Source of the DNA: Margaritifera margaritifera
Lineage: Eukaryota; Mollusca; Bivalvia; Unionida; Margaritiferidae
Reading direction: 5' to 3'
Assembly: GCA_029931535.1 (NCBI GenBank)
Contig: JAQPZY010001334.1
Coordinates: 1,488,001-1,552,000, forward strand
DNA length: 64,000 nucleotides
The position numbers and the translations under genes were made by a program. The notes below the pieces were generated by a model. That model searched no databases, was not told the DNA's origin, and saw nothing but the letters and a program-made list of their open reading frames with translations. This document shows, in pieces, positions 52,501-62,544 of the stretch; positions within the stretch are counted from its first letter, which is position 1; every line of letters begins with the position of its first letter.

Positions 52501-55500
52501 GCTCTACATCACAGAGACCATACCTGAATTCACTTTACTATGGCCATTCATGCAGTGTGTAATTGATTTTCAACATAAAATTTAACAAAATTAGGGACAG
52601 TTGTGGCATTTTGGAAAAAGTGGAGAGTCTGACAAAAAAGTAGGAAAAGTAGGAAAAACTAGGACCGCTGGAAAGACTGCCAATGATTTCAGCTAAGTGG
52701 AAAAGGAAAGTTAAAAAAATTTTAATGTGGGAATAATTTTCAAGTAGTTTTCAACAAAACTTCACATCTTATGGTAAGAGAAATATTTATGCAAACCGGA
52801 TAAGAACTAAGACACAAAAGCCAAATGGTACACACAAAATTTGGTCCAGGCAGCTATATTATGCAATTAGAGCAGAAGAATGGACCACTTATTTTGTTTT
52901 CTCTAAACTTTGTACAAAAGATGCCAAACTGATTAGCTTTAATTTTAGATGTCTTCATAGAAATATTATTTCAAACCAGTTTTTGAACATAATTTATTTA
53001 AGTGATTAATGCACCTTATGTGAGGAGGGAAAATAACATATTTAACATTTATTCTATGACTGTCCAGTTACTGAACACTTCTGGAAATTATCTGTGGAAT
53101 GGATCTGAACTTATGACCTGAATTTTAGAATTACATGGAAAGATTTTTTTTAATAGAAAAAATAATTTTGATAAGGATATTTACTTTCTAATTTTGCTTG
53201 CAAAATACATAATATACAGATCTTCTTGTACATCAAAATTCCCAAATCTCACCTATTATAAAAATTGTGTTTTACCATATAAAACACTGTAAAATTATGT
53301 AGCCAAAGTGAATAACAGAATTGAGGAGTTTGAGAAAAAGTGGACCCTATTGTCATCTTTTGGTACGTGATTTTTTTTTATATCTTTATTTTTTTAAAAG
53401 CTGTTTTACACTTTCATGTTTTTTTTGTTGCAAAGGAAAGAGTTATACATTTAAAAAAAACAAGCTGTTTACTCTGTTAATAACACCTTGGAATTTGTGT
53501 ACAATAGTGTCTGTGTACAATATGTGAATGTATGTGTCTGTGTCTGTGTGTGTGTTTAATGTGTTTAAGTAAGCATATATATGTAAAGGTCAAGATATGA
53601 AACAATTTAAGTTAATGCCCTGTACACCAGGTCAGGTGGTGATGTATGGAAACATGTAAATCCTGACAACTTATGTTCAATAAAAAAAAACAAAATACTT
53701 TGATCTCAGACAGAACAAAAAAATATGTGGTGATGTTCTGCTGATTTATGATTCACCAATCAAATATTCAATGCTTCATCTGACAGACTACTAAAAATTA
53801 GTGGACCAGGAATTCCAAAGGTCACCAGAACACAAACTTTTATTGGTACCATGTCAGATCTCCATTATGTCAGAAACCCTGATTTTAATCAGACTGATCT
53901 GGACTCGGACACAGATCTGTCCAGGTAAATAACGAAACTATAAAGAATAAATTCTAGCCCTAAGACACCTTCCATTGGTCTCGACGAGTAAAAAGTCTGG
54001 ATAACTGGTTTATGAATAACCAATGTTTAACTGTGGAATTTTCATTATTACCCTTTAAAAAAATTCTTTGCCTCTGACTGGTCAATATAAAATGTGTAAA
54101 ATATGGTATTTGTAGTTTTTACTACATGTGTGAAACATGCGATGGTGCAAGAAAAATCATGTGACATCTTCAACAGGTGTATGATCAGTATTCCTCAAAA
54201 CTGGAATTTAAGATGGCAGACATTACTGCTTCACAAGTTCAATAATATGAAAGTAATCATTTAAAATTCATAAATAATTTGTAATAGTACAAATATTATA
54301 AAAAAAACAATTTTAATTAGTATTGCAATGAAAAACAAAACAGAAATGTAAAGGCTCATATCACTTGCTGGTGTTAACAAATGAACATTAAGCAGAGAAA
54401 ACATGCCTCCTGTAACTTCCAATATGGTAAAATTTGAAAAATAAGTAGCTTTGAGGGGTAAAAAATTTGTTACATGGTCACAACATCCCATACAATTACA
54501 CCCTACCAAAAGGCCATGTAACTAAATTAAATTTTACTATGAAACATGCTGTAATTTTCCCATAATCTCATCCCGAAATTTTACAAAATATTGGCAAACT
54601 GTTTATAAGAGAAAACTTGCTCAGATCACAAGCCCATACAAACTTTTAAAACAATTCACAAAATCATGGATTCAGTACCATAATAAACACTTTAGAATGG
54701 GAAATATAAAAAACCATGAGGTTTACTTATGAAGTTTAAGTTCTGGACGGAGGGGGTTTCCAACTGAAATGTATCACTTAGAGAGTGGTGTTTAACAAGA
54801 AGTACAAGTAGTTAAGTATGGTTAAGCCTGGATTATGCTTGCATTGACTATCTGAATTATTGGTTTATCCCTAAAAAATTCAAACAAAGGCAACTGTCTC
54901 TAAAACTATGATTTCTATAAAACATTTGTCATGGGAAAAATACACCACTGGAAAGGGGCTAAAAACTGGGACCTCTATAACTCTAGATGGGCACTCTACC
55001 ACCTGAGCTATCTTTGCCGATGCACCCAACCAGCTCCTGTGACATATTTCCCCTGCTTTTCTAAGATGCATCCTCCTGCATTTATTATCCATAATCATGC
55101 AGACCTATCAACTTAGGCTGAAAGTCAAACTCTTTTCGAGTATTTCAGGTCTATATTGCATGATCCCCACACTAGCCACCAAATGTTACGGGGGAAAAAT
55201 ATGGGTTTGAATTGGGGCCTGAACCTGCAACTTCCCAAACTATAAATGTGTGCCCTACTACCTGAGCTTTCAGAGCCAATGCACCTGACCAGCTCATGCA
55301 ACACATTTATTATCATATTAACTTCTATTTATCTGCATCACTTTCGTGCTGAATTCTGATAAATGACATTCTATTGGACTCCTGCACACACAAAAAATGA
55401 GTATAGTTTCACTAATTAGCCAACACAAATTGTTGGCATTCAAATTGTTAGATTATTCAATAAATGGGGTCAGTTTTACATAACTTTCAAATGATTGTTG

Positions 55501-58500
55501 TTGTTGTTATGGGTTTAACGCCATCTTTCAGCACATGATTGGCTATACATGGCGGCCAGTATATTTGGTGGAGGAAGAACCTGGAAAAACCCAGTGAAGA
55601 ACCACCAACCCACGGGAAGCTACTGGCCTTTCAAATGATAGCTCCAATTATGGCATCTAACCTAAGCACAAGTTGGAAGAAAAGAATCTGGATACAAAAT
55701 AATTAGACAAGTTATCTTTTGTCAATCAAAATGAAAGAAACAATACTGTATATACTCATGTATAATCCAATACCAACTGCAAACTGCATAGACTCGGATC
55801 TGCCATCGCATAATGCGCTGGCAGATCTGGGTCTATGCAGTTTGTAAGGACTAATCAGTAGAACAAACAACATAGACCCTGATGTGCCAGTGCATTATGC
55901 GACGGCAGATCAGGGTCTATGTTGTTTGCATTTGGACCTGGCTTATACGCGAGTATATAGAATAGTTCATCATAAAGCCAAAACAGAGATTGAGAATAGC
56001 CACATTTACCTGAGAAGTAGACCATTTTCTAACATTCCTCTTTTCCTGCTCTGGTAAAGAAGCCGTGCCCGTTTGTCTCTTACATTCTCTTTAATTCCCC
56101 TGTCCACATATTCAGGTATTGGAGGTTCAAGCTGTTCTGGTGTGATAATCTTCTCATCTGACATCCATCTCTGCTGTGCCTGGACAATCATCTGCACTGG
56201 GATCTAACAAGACACACAAACAAAAACATCATGGTACCTTTTGTACTACTTAAAATATATATGTATTGCAGCATGTTAAAGACATGGAAAAGTGTCTCAA
56301 TGAAAGCAGTTGAACATTCTTTTTTTTTAAAATATTGTTTCCAATTTTAATTAAAAATGTTTATCAAATTTTATAAATAAGTGCTTGAATGAAACTGTAC
56401 CTAAATAAAATGTAAGAAAAATGTAAAACTTCTAAGAATCAATAGGAAATTCATTCCTCATTTATGAAAACTTGACAAACTCTACATCCAACCAGTTTCA
56501 CTAACCTTATCAAATTATCTTCCTCAAATTTAAATTTGGTGATGGTTTTAGGCATGTTAGAACTGCTTTATTAGGACAGAAAATCATTCAAGACATAAAA
56601 GATTTAAATAAAGTTCTTATGTCTTGCATTGTACAAAAAAAAAAAAAAAAAAAAAAACCACTGTGCATTCCCCATGCTGCATATTTCAAGTTTCATTGAT
56701 GTCTAGTTTCTTGATGTTTTCTGAAACAAACCCCCTTCTATTAAGTCTTTATCATACATATCATATCATTCAAAATCAATATTTGAAAAGAAACATTTCA
56801 AATTATTCAAGTGTAACTGATGTGAGTCATATTTGTTTGGACACTCTTTTTCTTTAAGCTTTGACCATACAATGTTTGCCAGGGCTCTGAGCTGTGGTTA
56901 CACGAAACACCCAAATCTACCCAAATATACCCCAAATACACCCAAATATACCTTTGATACATGCAATATACAAAGTATGTGATCTTTAGGTATCATATAT
57001 TACACGAATATATCAGAAAAACCAATAAGTTGCAGTAGATGGTAAGAGATTGTAAAAGGTTGATTTTCAGTTCTTTTAATTTACATTAGTTCTTTGTAAA
57101 TGTCTAGCCAAAATCAGAAAATAATATATTTGAGCTATCTTCTTTAGAATTTTTTTTAAAACCAAAATAATTTTAAATGTTTACAATAAAGAAAACTGAA
57201 TTAATATCATTGAATAACATTCTGAAATTTTGTATAAATCAGGCCAGTATGGCCGACTTTCAACACTATCAAACAGTAATGTACCGGTATATAAATTCAC
57301 TCATGTCTTTCATTGATTTTTCATGCAAATCATGTTTTATTTTGCATTATAATATTTACATATAATAAATACATGTTATGTAAAGAGTTATTGATAAGTA
57401 ACATAATATTAAAATGTACTTTACTGTTATCGTTGAATTTTAATATCTTGTGAATAAAATCTCTAACCAGTAAACCAATAAATTTTATTTTCATTCTAAC
57501 TTTTGAAAATTTAGCAAATATTAATGAATGTAAATATTTCATTTAAAGCACATATTAAATCCATTAAATCTTGATTTCTGAATATATATTTTATTACATT
57601 AACACGTATATAATACAATAACACTTCCATATAACGAAAGATCACAAAGTTATTTAAAGTCAGCATTATATTTTGTGTTCTAGAATGGTAAATTCAGTAA
57701 AATGGACATAAGACAACAAAAGTGCATTAAATATACCAGCATTGATCAGACAGGTTTTGCAAACTGATGGTCAGATGATTTTACTATCATTGTTTCTGGA
57801 ATATAATTAGTTAAGGGCGCTCTCATCAAACAAAGTGTTAAACAGATAGTGACAATATGATGTTTAATTATAGCAGCATTATTCAAACATGTTTTGCAAA
57901 TTGATGGTCAGATGATCTCATGATCTTATTGTTTGCAATTAAATTAACTGAGTGAGTACTGATCAAACAAAGTATTGAACAGACGGTGATAATATGTTTA
58001 ATTATAGTGGCATCAATCAATTCAGTGTTTATACATTATGAATTCCAGGAAAAAAATTTAAAAAGCAGTTCTTTAAACTAAGATTAATAAAAAACATTTC
58101 ATCTTTCAACAGAGATAACACCACCATTTTTGTTATGTTTTCAATTTCTTTATTATAATTTATGTGAATTACATCACAAATTTGACAGGAACTGAGTGTC
58201 ACTTTTTAGTATATGTGTTATTTAGCATTGTTAGTATATAGTCCAATATATAGGATAAAGATAAATTCCACATAAATCTAACAAAAGTATTAACATATAT
58301 AGATGAAAATAATTTTACTGCATAGGCCCTATTTCACAACTTTTTTTTTCAATGTTAGTAACTGTATTATTTCTCAAGAAAATTAAGTAAACTATTTAAA
58401 TTGTGCAGAAAGGTGAATGAGCTGCTTTGAAAATATTTCACTATTAAATTGGCAATGCAAGATAAAACAGTCTTACATAACTTCATTTGATCTCTATACA

Positions 58501-61500
58501 GAACAACACCAATATCTCATGTAAAATCTGGATTTTGTTGCCTTAAATGCTGTTTTGAACAGCTCAACATACATGTACCTTGGAAATAATCAGTATGTCT
58601 TTATTTCTGTGTATAAGACACCTGTGTATGAGAGATTTCTATCACTGCACAAATCGATACTGATTCATTATTTAATAAATTTAAATTTACATTACACCTA
58701 TTATATGCATATATATATATATCCAATTCAGAAATTTGCGTATTATTTTTTAAGGAACAATAAGACATTCAAACATTTGATAGAAGATGGTTATCTTTGA
58801 AGAGACAGGTAATTAATATGCTGTCACATCATGCATAAAAACCTTTAGAAGTTAAGCGATACTGAAATTACCCGTAATTAATTGTCGGTTTAATTTAACT
58901 TTGATGATTAACTATAATGGGAACACACAAACTGCTGAAATATTTTAACGAGATTAATTAGAATGTAATTGATTTGGGAAAATAATTATGCCTTTGATAA
59001 TAACCACAAATATATAAGCAAGAGTTCTCAGAGACTGACACATCTATTGCAAAAAAGCTCTCATTATGTGTCAACAATTTCTCAAAGTTGATAATTATGA
59101 TCGGTAGAAAGCATGTTTCTAGGTTTTCATGTGATGATGGTAAATTAAGTTGCATCTCTGACTGTATTGTGTGTGTAATCTGTTTAAAGTGGTTTCATGG
59201 GAAGTGTCAAAGTATCACTGTATATACTCACGTATAATCTGATACCAACTGCAGATCTGCCATCACATAATGCACCGGCAGATCTGGGTCTATGCAGTTT
59301 GTAAGGACTAATCAGTAGAACAAACAACATAGACCCTGATCTGCCAGCACATTATGCGATGGCAGATCAGGGTCTATGTTGTTTGCATTTGGACCCTGAT
59401 TATACACAAGTATATATATGGTAGTTCTGATGAACTTGTTAAATGGTCTGTTCTTGAACTGGAATACATTTGTGTTTTGTGTCATTTTACATACAGCTAA
59501 GCCAGCAGTAAGTATCATCTATATATTTACATTTGTGTTTTGTGTCATTCAGTAAGGGTACATTTTACATACAGCTAAGCCAGCAGTAAGTATCATCTAT
59601 ATATTTACATTTGTGTTTTGTGTCATTCAGTAAGGGTACATTTTACATACAGCTAAGCCAGCAGTAAGTATCATCTATATATTTACATTGTTTATCAGAA
59701 AGAATAATGTCTTTTAAATAGGTCAAGGTTAATAAAGTTGAACTAGACTTGGTAACATTCATTAAAATACGTCTATGCATACAGCTTCAAGATCAGCTAA
59801 CCTTTAATACAGATGAGCTAAAAATGAATATAAAATGCACATGTATATTCGTGGGATGTATGCTATTTTAATTCAAAAGGTATAATGTTCTGTGTTAATT
59901 TCATTTATTTTTTCCTTTGATTAAATAGGTTGTACATTTTTTCCTACATATTTAACTTAATTTCCTCTTTTTAATCATTAAACTAAATGAAAAACAATAG
60001 CAGACAAATAACACCAAATACATTTTATTATTTGACTATGACTACAAAAAGAAACAAAAAAATCTATGCAATAAAATGTATACTTGTCTTATAATTGTAT
60101 GTTCATATGATGTATACTTGTTGAACATCTTTATAGTTTGAAACTGCTTGTATTTATTGTTTATTTTCTATATATAAATTCTTTTTATTTGTTTCTTTTT
60201 TATTTGTATATGTATTATGATTGCATTTGGGGATGTGCACCTCCCTCAGGTAATAAATCTGGTGATTCAAAACAAAATTTAATTGTCTCTAGTTAGAAAT
60301 AAACATTGAAAAAAATTAGTAGGTAAGGAGAGAACAGAAAAAAAATTAGAGTTTAAAATTTCATCATTTTACAATAAATAAACATAAAGACTTTTGAAAT
60401 TTCTGGTGTTTAATAAATTTATTAAACATCAAAATAAGCTCTAGTCACACCTCCACATGATACCAGCTGGAAACAACATCAATACATGCTGACTAACATG
60501 ACAGAACAATTTTGTGTGTTGGGTTAATCTGGGAAACAAAATCTGAACTACAGTTTTTTTTAAATCAACTTTTCTGATATTTTTATCAAATACATGATAC
60601 CCAAAGAACATACACTGTGTATATAATGCAATTTGGTTGTATTTGGAGTATATCTGAGCACACAAAAATACACATAAATATATACATTTAATACCTATGA
60701 TATGCAATATAAACAAGGTACTTGTTATTTGGGTATCACACGATGGTGAAAAAAAGAAATTCTAAATACTGATAATTGTTATGTCAATATAAAACAATTT
60801 CAAAAAATTTGAAAAGAACTTTAGCGAGATTTTATACATATCAATAGTATACATAGGGGTGTTTAAAAAAAAAAAAACACAGAATATGTTATGTTATGCA
60901 AAGAATATCTTAACCATCTACTGCAACTTATCTACTTTTCTGATATTTTCATGTGGTATATGATACCTAAAGAATATATACTTTGTATATTACACATATC
61001 AAAGGTATATTTTTGGTGGATTTGGGTCGATTTGGGTGTTTCATGTAACCCCTGAGCAGTGGTGGCACGAGGGTTCGAGGCGCCCTGGGACAATTTTCGT
61101 TAGTGGCGCCCCTATCGAGGCGCCCGGGGGCAATGTTCTCTAGTGGCGCCCCTACTTTGCCACAGAGAAGTCAGTTGCCAACCTCCAACTCCCCCCCCCC
61201 CCCCCCCAATCTACGCCCCGGTTACAGCTGCACAAAAAAAGCTCTCGACCTCTAGCCCGGGGGCAACTGCCCCCACCCCTCACTTCCCCTGAACTGGTGT
61301 CCTTGACCAAGACCTTAAGTTACAGTCTTCACAGAGTATGACCTTATAGAGTATTGGCGAGAAAGGTTAATTACAGAACACGACAACATAAGATTCGCTT
61401 TCTTTTACATCCTAGTTGTACTATCTTCCGGAAAGCCTGTACATTTTATCTAAAAAAAAATTTTTATTCTCTCACTGTCATGGCACAAATATCATAACAA

Positions 61501-61740
61501 CATATAGGATTGCCTGCCGGAGTGATGTTCTTCATTCACCCTAGAGAACATTACGTAAGCTATATATAGCTGAAGCTGCATCATACTGAAATGCGTATAA
61601 TGCTGAAAATATGATCTTTTTTGTAAATGATATCCGCTCATACAAATATTCACAATGCTGCATTTGTAAATGACTGTCCTCATACGTGTTACCTTTGTCG
61701 AGCATAACATACGACCACACGTACGTGCAATGTTAGCCAT
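43532..61740 (-). CDS. SDHAF2: Succinate dehydrogenase assembly factor 2 (SDH5), complete four-exon gene
   Basis: Coding exons on the minus strand are 61693-61740, 56010-56203, 47532-47641 and 43532-43644, joined by GT-AG introns of about 5.5, 8.4 and 3.9 kb, giving 154 residues. SDHAF2 is a mitochondrial matrix factor that promotes FAD attachment to the SDHA flavoprotein of complex II; this is family knowledge. The N-terminus ([16 protein letters not shown]) is basic with no acidic residue, as expected of a targeting presequence. Family hallmarks are [35 protein letters not shown] and a C-terminal helix ending [10 protein letters not shown]. Human SDHAF2 is 166 residues, so the length fits. 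Phases match at all three junctions. An unusual tandem duplication sits at the exon 3 donor. Confidence 0.95.
43845..43905. repeat. (TA)n microsatellite, about 60 bp
   Basis: Uninterrupted TA dinucleotides, in SDHAF2 intron 3. Confidence 0.95.
44620..45110. repeat. Degenerate ~150-bp tandem repeat
   Basis: Three blocks share AAGGTCTCATCAGCATAAAG / CAAATTTGGTTAAAAACCA / GGGACATAACTCCTGTAA phrases, in minus-type orientation relative to similar bivalve repeats. It abuts satellite copy 4 via a poly(A) tract at 45115-45134. Confidence 0.5.
45157..46425 (-). repeat. Satellite array, family S copy 4 (reverse orientation)
   Basis: Reverse-complement copy of the family. The tail palindrome AAGAGTCCCTTGAAGGGACT is at 45163, followed by units with GGACCAACTAGACATCATAA, AGTCTTCTGGTGAAAA and TTTTCAAGATGGC. 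No head palindrome is recognisable near 46425. It lies in intron 3 of SDHAF2, in the same transcriptional sense as the + copies are to LC3. Confidence 0.6.
46440..46960. repeat. Degenerate ~180-bp tandem repeat
   Basis: AAGTCAGTGAAGCATGAAAT, GGGTCACAGTGACCTACTTT and GATGATTCTAGCAC recur two to three times, e.g. near 46505, 46670 and 46810. Noncoding. Confidence 0.5.
47165..47285. repeat. 60-bp tandem duplication
   Basis: GTAGAGGTAAGCTAAAAAGT and AAGGATTCTAGTA and TTGATATGTAATGCAACTTT occur twice about 60 bases apart, 80 bp from the donor triplication in SDHAF2 intron 3. Confidence 0.8.
47368..47560 (-). repeat. 63-bp tandem triplication spanning SDHAF2 exon 3 donor
   Basis: Three copies (47368-47430, 47431-47493, 47494-47560). 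The rightmost holds the last 29 bases of exon 3 and the working donor. In the other two, the exon-derived TGG codon is TAG; the middle copy has lost its donor (GT to TT), the left copy keeps a full GGTAAGTGT donor. Confidence 0.92.
47532..47641 (-). CDS. SDHAF2: SDHAF2 exon 3
   Basis: Acceptor TTCATTTCAG is followed by C (completing Ser) and 36 codons, [20 protein letters not shown] then [16 protein letters not shown], with a final G before donor GTAAGT. The [10 protein letters not shown] block is a signature of the SDH5 family. The last 29 bases of the exon and about 34 bases of intron are tandemly repeated twice more downstream, see the repeat at 47368-47560. Confidence 0.96.
47702..47881 (+). 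mobile_element. Double-hairpin MITE copy 5 (one arm deleted), beside SDHAF2 exon 3
   Basis: The first hairpin is complete; the left arm of the second is deleted (GGACTAATC runs straight into GGCGCATTATGCG). It lies about 60 bp upstream of the SDHAF2 exon 3 acceptor in transcript direction. Confidence 0.72.
48895..49110 (+). mobile_element. Double-hairpin MITE copy 6
   Basis: Full-length forward-order copy: outer arm ACCGTATATACTCGCATATA, both hairpins with near-perfect arms, and the spacer GTAAGGACTAATCAGTAG. Confidence 0.77.
49490..49576. repeat. (TC)n microsatellite, about 85 bp
   Basis: Long, almost pure TC tract in SDHAF2 intron 2; a polypyrimidine tract on + and polypurine on the transcribed sense. 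Confidence 0.95.
50430..51767 (-). repeat. Satellite array, family S copy 5 (reverse orientation)
   Basis: About eight reverse-complement units of the ~145-bp satellite ending near 51741-51767 with the inverted head (CTCTTCTGGTCTATG). No tail palindrome is seen at the left edge. It lies in intron 2 of SDHAF2. Confidence 0.6.
52070..52435 (+). repeat. Dispersed repeat D, copy 2
   Basis: Same-orientation partner of 26215-26580 (CATATGCTCTCATGTACATT, GGGTTGTTTCAAA, AGCAGTTGATTAAATATTTG, AATCTAGGTACTCCTATCAA). No coding potential or clear ends. Confidence 0.65.
52835..53695 (+). mobile_element. L1/Tx1-like LINE 3' end
   Basis: Broken + strand frames read [18 protein letters not shown], then [31 protein letters not shown] (near 53010-53090), the C-terminal zinc-binding region typical of L1-clade RTs, then [11 protein letters not shown] and [14 protein letters not shown] (near 53312). 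It ends with TTCAATAAAAAAAAACA, a poly(A)-like tail at about 53680-53695. 5'-truncated, antisense to SDHAF2. Confidence 0.7.
53700..54930. other. SDHAF2 intron 2, nothing recognised
   Basis: AT-rich sequence between the LINE tail and the SINE cluster. Confidence 0.45.
54935..55035 (-). mobile_element. tRNA-like SINE head 1
   Basis: Minus strand reads GATAGCTCAGGTGGTAGAGT (a clear A box) with CATCTAGAGTTATAGAGGTC and a damaged B box. Not a functional tRNA, since the B box and 3' stem are decayed. Confidence 0.6.
55195..55290 (-). mobile_element. tRNA-like SINE head 2
   Basis: Minus strand reads GAAAGCTCAGGTAGTAGGGC and, about 40 bases later, GCAGGTTCAGGCCCC (A- and B-box-like). It shares flanks with head 1 about 255 bases away (GAGCTGGTCAGGTGCATTGG versus GAGCTGGTTGGGTGCATCGG). 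Confidence 0.6.
55490..55632 (-). mobile_element. Molluscan-type SINE body with CAA tail
   Basis: Minus strand runs from GGCCAGTAGCTTCCCGTGG through GGTGGTTCTTC, TTCTTCCTCCACCAAATATA, CTGGCCGCCATG, GTGCTGAAAGATGGCGTTAA to (CAA)4-type tail. The GGCGTTAAACCCA-(ACA)n ending is characteristic of a widespread bivalve SINE; assignment from memory of that pattern. Confidence 0.55.
55745..55960 (+). mobile_element. Double-hairpin MITE copy 7, beside SDHAF2 exon 2
   Basis: Full-length forward-order copy with few arm mismatches. It ends about 50 bp from the donor of SDHAF2 exon 2, so it lies at the very start of intron 2 in transcript direction. Confidence 0.77.
56010..56203 (-). CDS. SDHAF2: SDHAF2 exon 2
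   Basis: Acceptor CTTGTTAG precedes ATC CCA GTG CAG ATG; 64 codons and two spare bases end at donor CTCAG|GTAAAT. It encodes the linker and the first conserved block, including [20 protein letters not shown] and [15 protein letters not shown], matching the human [17 protein letters not shown] region. The spare AG is completed by C of exon 3 to give serine, as in human ...LLS. Confidence 0.95.
56635..56657. repeat. poly(A) tract
   Basis: About 23 A's on the + strand in SDHAF2 intron 1; possibly the tail of an unrecognised retroposon. Confidence 0.8.
56880..57045 (-). repeat. Dispersed repeat E, inverted copy
   Basis: Reverse complement of 60905-61060 over about 155 bp with moderate divergence: GTTACACGAAACACCCAAAT, TATACCTTTGATACATG, TTTAGGTATCATATATTACA, AAGTTGCAGTAGATGG. 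Confidence 0.75.
57740..58020. repeat. ~135-bp tandem duplication
   Basis: GTTTTGCAAACTGATGGTCA at 57756 recurs at 57891 (GTTTTGCAAATTGATGGTCA), each followed by ATCAAACAAAGT and AACAGATAGTGA and ATGTTTAATTATAG. Confidence 0.75.
58021..59215. other. SDHAF2 intron 1, nothing recognised
   Basis: AT-rich noncoding; short ATAT run at 58710. No repeat partner found. Confidence 0.45.
59216..59423 (+). mobile_element. Double-hairpin MITE copy 8 (arm partly deleted)
   Basis: Forward-order copy in SDHAF2 intron 1. The outer part of the left arm of the first hairpin is missing; the second hairpin is nearly perfect. Confidence 0.73.
59466..59690. repeat. 78-bp tandem repeat, three copies
   Basis: CAGCTAAGCCAGCAGTAAGT recurs at exactly 78-base spacing with near-identical intervening text; the first copy lacks the CAGTAAGGGTA part. 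Confidence 0.92.
60560..60735 (+). repeat. Dispersed repeat E, diverged copy
   Basis: CAACTTTTCTGATATTTTTA, CATGATACCCAAAGAACATA, GTGTATATAATGCAATTTGG follow the same order as repeat E. Confidence 0.4.
60905..61060 (+). repeat. Dispersed repeat E, direct copy
   Basis: CCATCTACTGCAACTTAT, GGTATATGATACCTAAAGAA, ATCAAAGGTATATTT, GATTTGGGTGTTTCATGTAA; partner of 56880-57045 in the same intron. A more diverged third copy is at about 60560-60735. Confidence 0.75.
61060..61290. repeat. GC-rich repeat with 38-bp duplication and poly-C
   Basis: GAGGCGCCC..GG..CAAT..T....TAGTGGCGCCCCTA occurs twice in tandem, followed by a run of about 18 C's (61191-61207) and AGCCCGGGGGCAACTGCCCC, an inverted motif. 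Composition is very unlike its surroundings. No open frame of note. It lies near the start of SDHAF2 intron 1. Confidence 0.6.
61693..61740 (-). CDS. SDHAF2: SDHAF2 exon 1, start codon and presequence
   Basis: The ATG at 61738-61740 has a good context (GAAATGG) and is followed by 16 codons, [16 protein letters not shown], then donor AAG|GTAACA at phase 0. Four basic residues, hydrophobics and no acidic residue suit a mitochondrial signal. The phase matches exon 2. Human SDHAF2 has no recognisable similarity here, so the link to exon 2 rests on strand, phase, composition and plausible length. Confidence 0.75.
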
Positions 61741-62540
61741 TTCTTCTCTGTTTGCCTGTAAGAGTTATACCCCTTACTTTGTTGCATACAGAACAACTTC
61801 TTCAGATCCATAAATCCAAAATACGACAATGAGAGACACTAGATTTGAATACGGATGTAATTTCATCAGTCGTATAAACAGTTATATTTTTAAAAATATG
61901 GGCAATATATTGAAGGGAAGATTTGGTTTGCTTGTTTTAGGAAGGAGTCGGGTCACTTAATTTCAGTCAATATCACGTTATAAAAAGTAAAGGAAGGAGG
62001 GAAGAAGTAAAGAAAGAAATGAAGAAAAGTTAATAAATACAAGTTCAAATGCTAATTACATATGCTGGTATTTTGAGCCATAAGAAGAACCATAACCGTA
62101 CAAGGTCTCTGCAATAAAAATGCTGCTCAATAGCCTTAAAGGCCAGCGTCTGAGAGAGAGAGAGGGGGGGGGGGGGGTAAATCTGGAAACCTTATCCGTT
62201 CGTCTTTTCAAAATCTTTCCAATATCCTCGGCAAGAAAAAAAAAAAAACAATTCATATCTTCGGCAAGAAGAAACAGAAACAATTCATATGAAATTGACA
62301 AACTTTCACACAAATATGAATGCAAACTGGACAATGTGGGTAACAGATTCCTGCTATGTTAAACCACCTTTTCGCAATCCTAAAAGAAAAAAGCAAACGA
62401 TGATGTGGCAGATTGGACAGAACTAGCAAATACTTTACAATATGAAGCCCACTATAACCAGAAAAATTAACTTAAATTGTTTATGGGGAACAAAAATGGA
62501 TTATATAGAAAGTTTTCATAGGGGCGATAGGGTGTGAAAT
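61741..62540 (-). promoter_or_regulatory. SDHAF2 5' flank
   Basis: Region immediately upstream of the ATG. No clear TATA box at a credible distance; scattered CpGs occur around the start codon. It also holds purine-rich and poly-G tracts (62150-62176) and a poly(A) stretch (62237-62249). Transcription start not identifiable from sequence. Confidence 0.3.
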
Positions 62541-62544
62541 TATT

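Noticed and set aside
54935..55290. Functional tRNA genes on the minus strand
   Set aside because: A boxes are good but acceptor stems and B boxes are decayed and there are two similar copies with shared flanks, as in SINEs.
61492..61740. 82-codon minus-strand gene starting at the SDHAF2 ATG
   Set aside because: Only the first 16 codons are taken as exon 1; a donor follows and the remaining reading has no similarity while exon 2 continues in phase.
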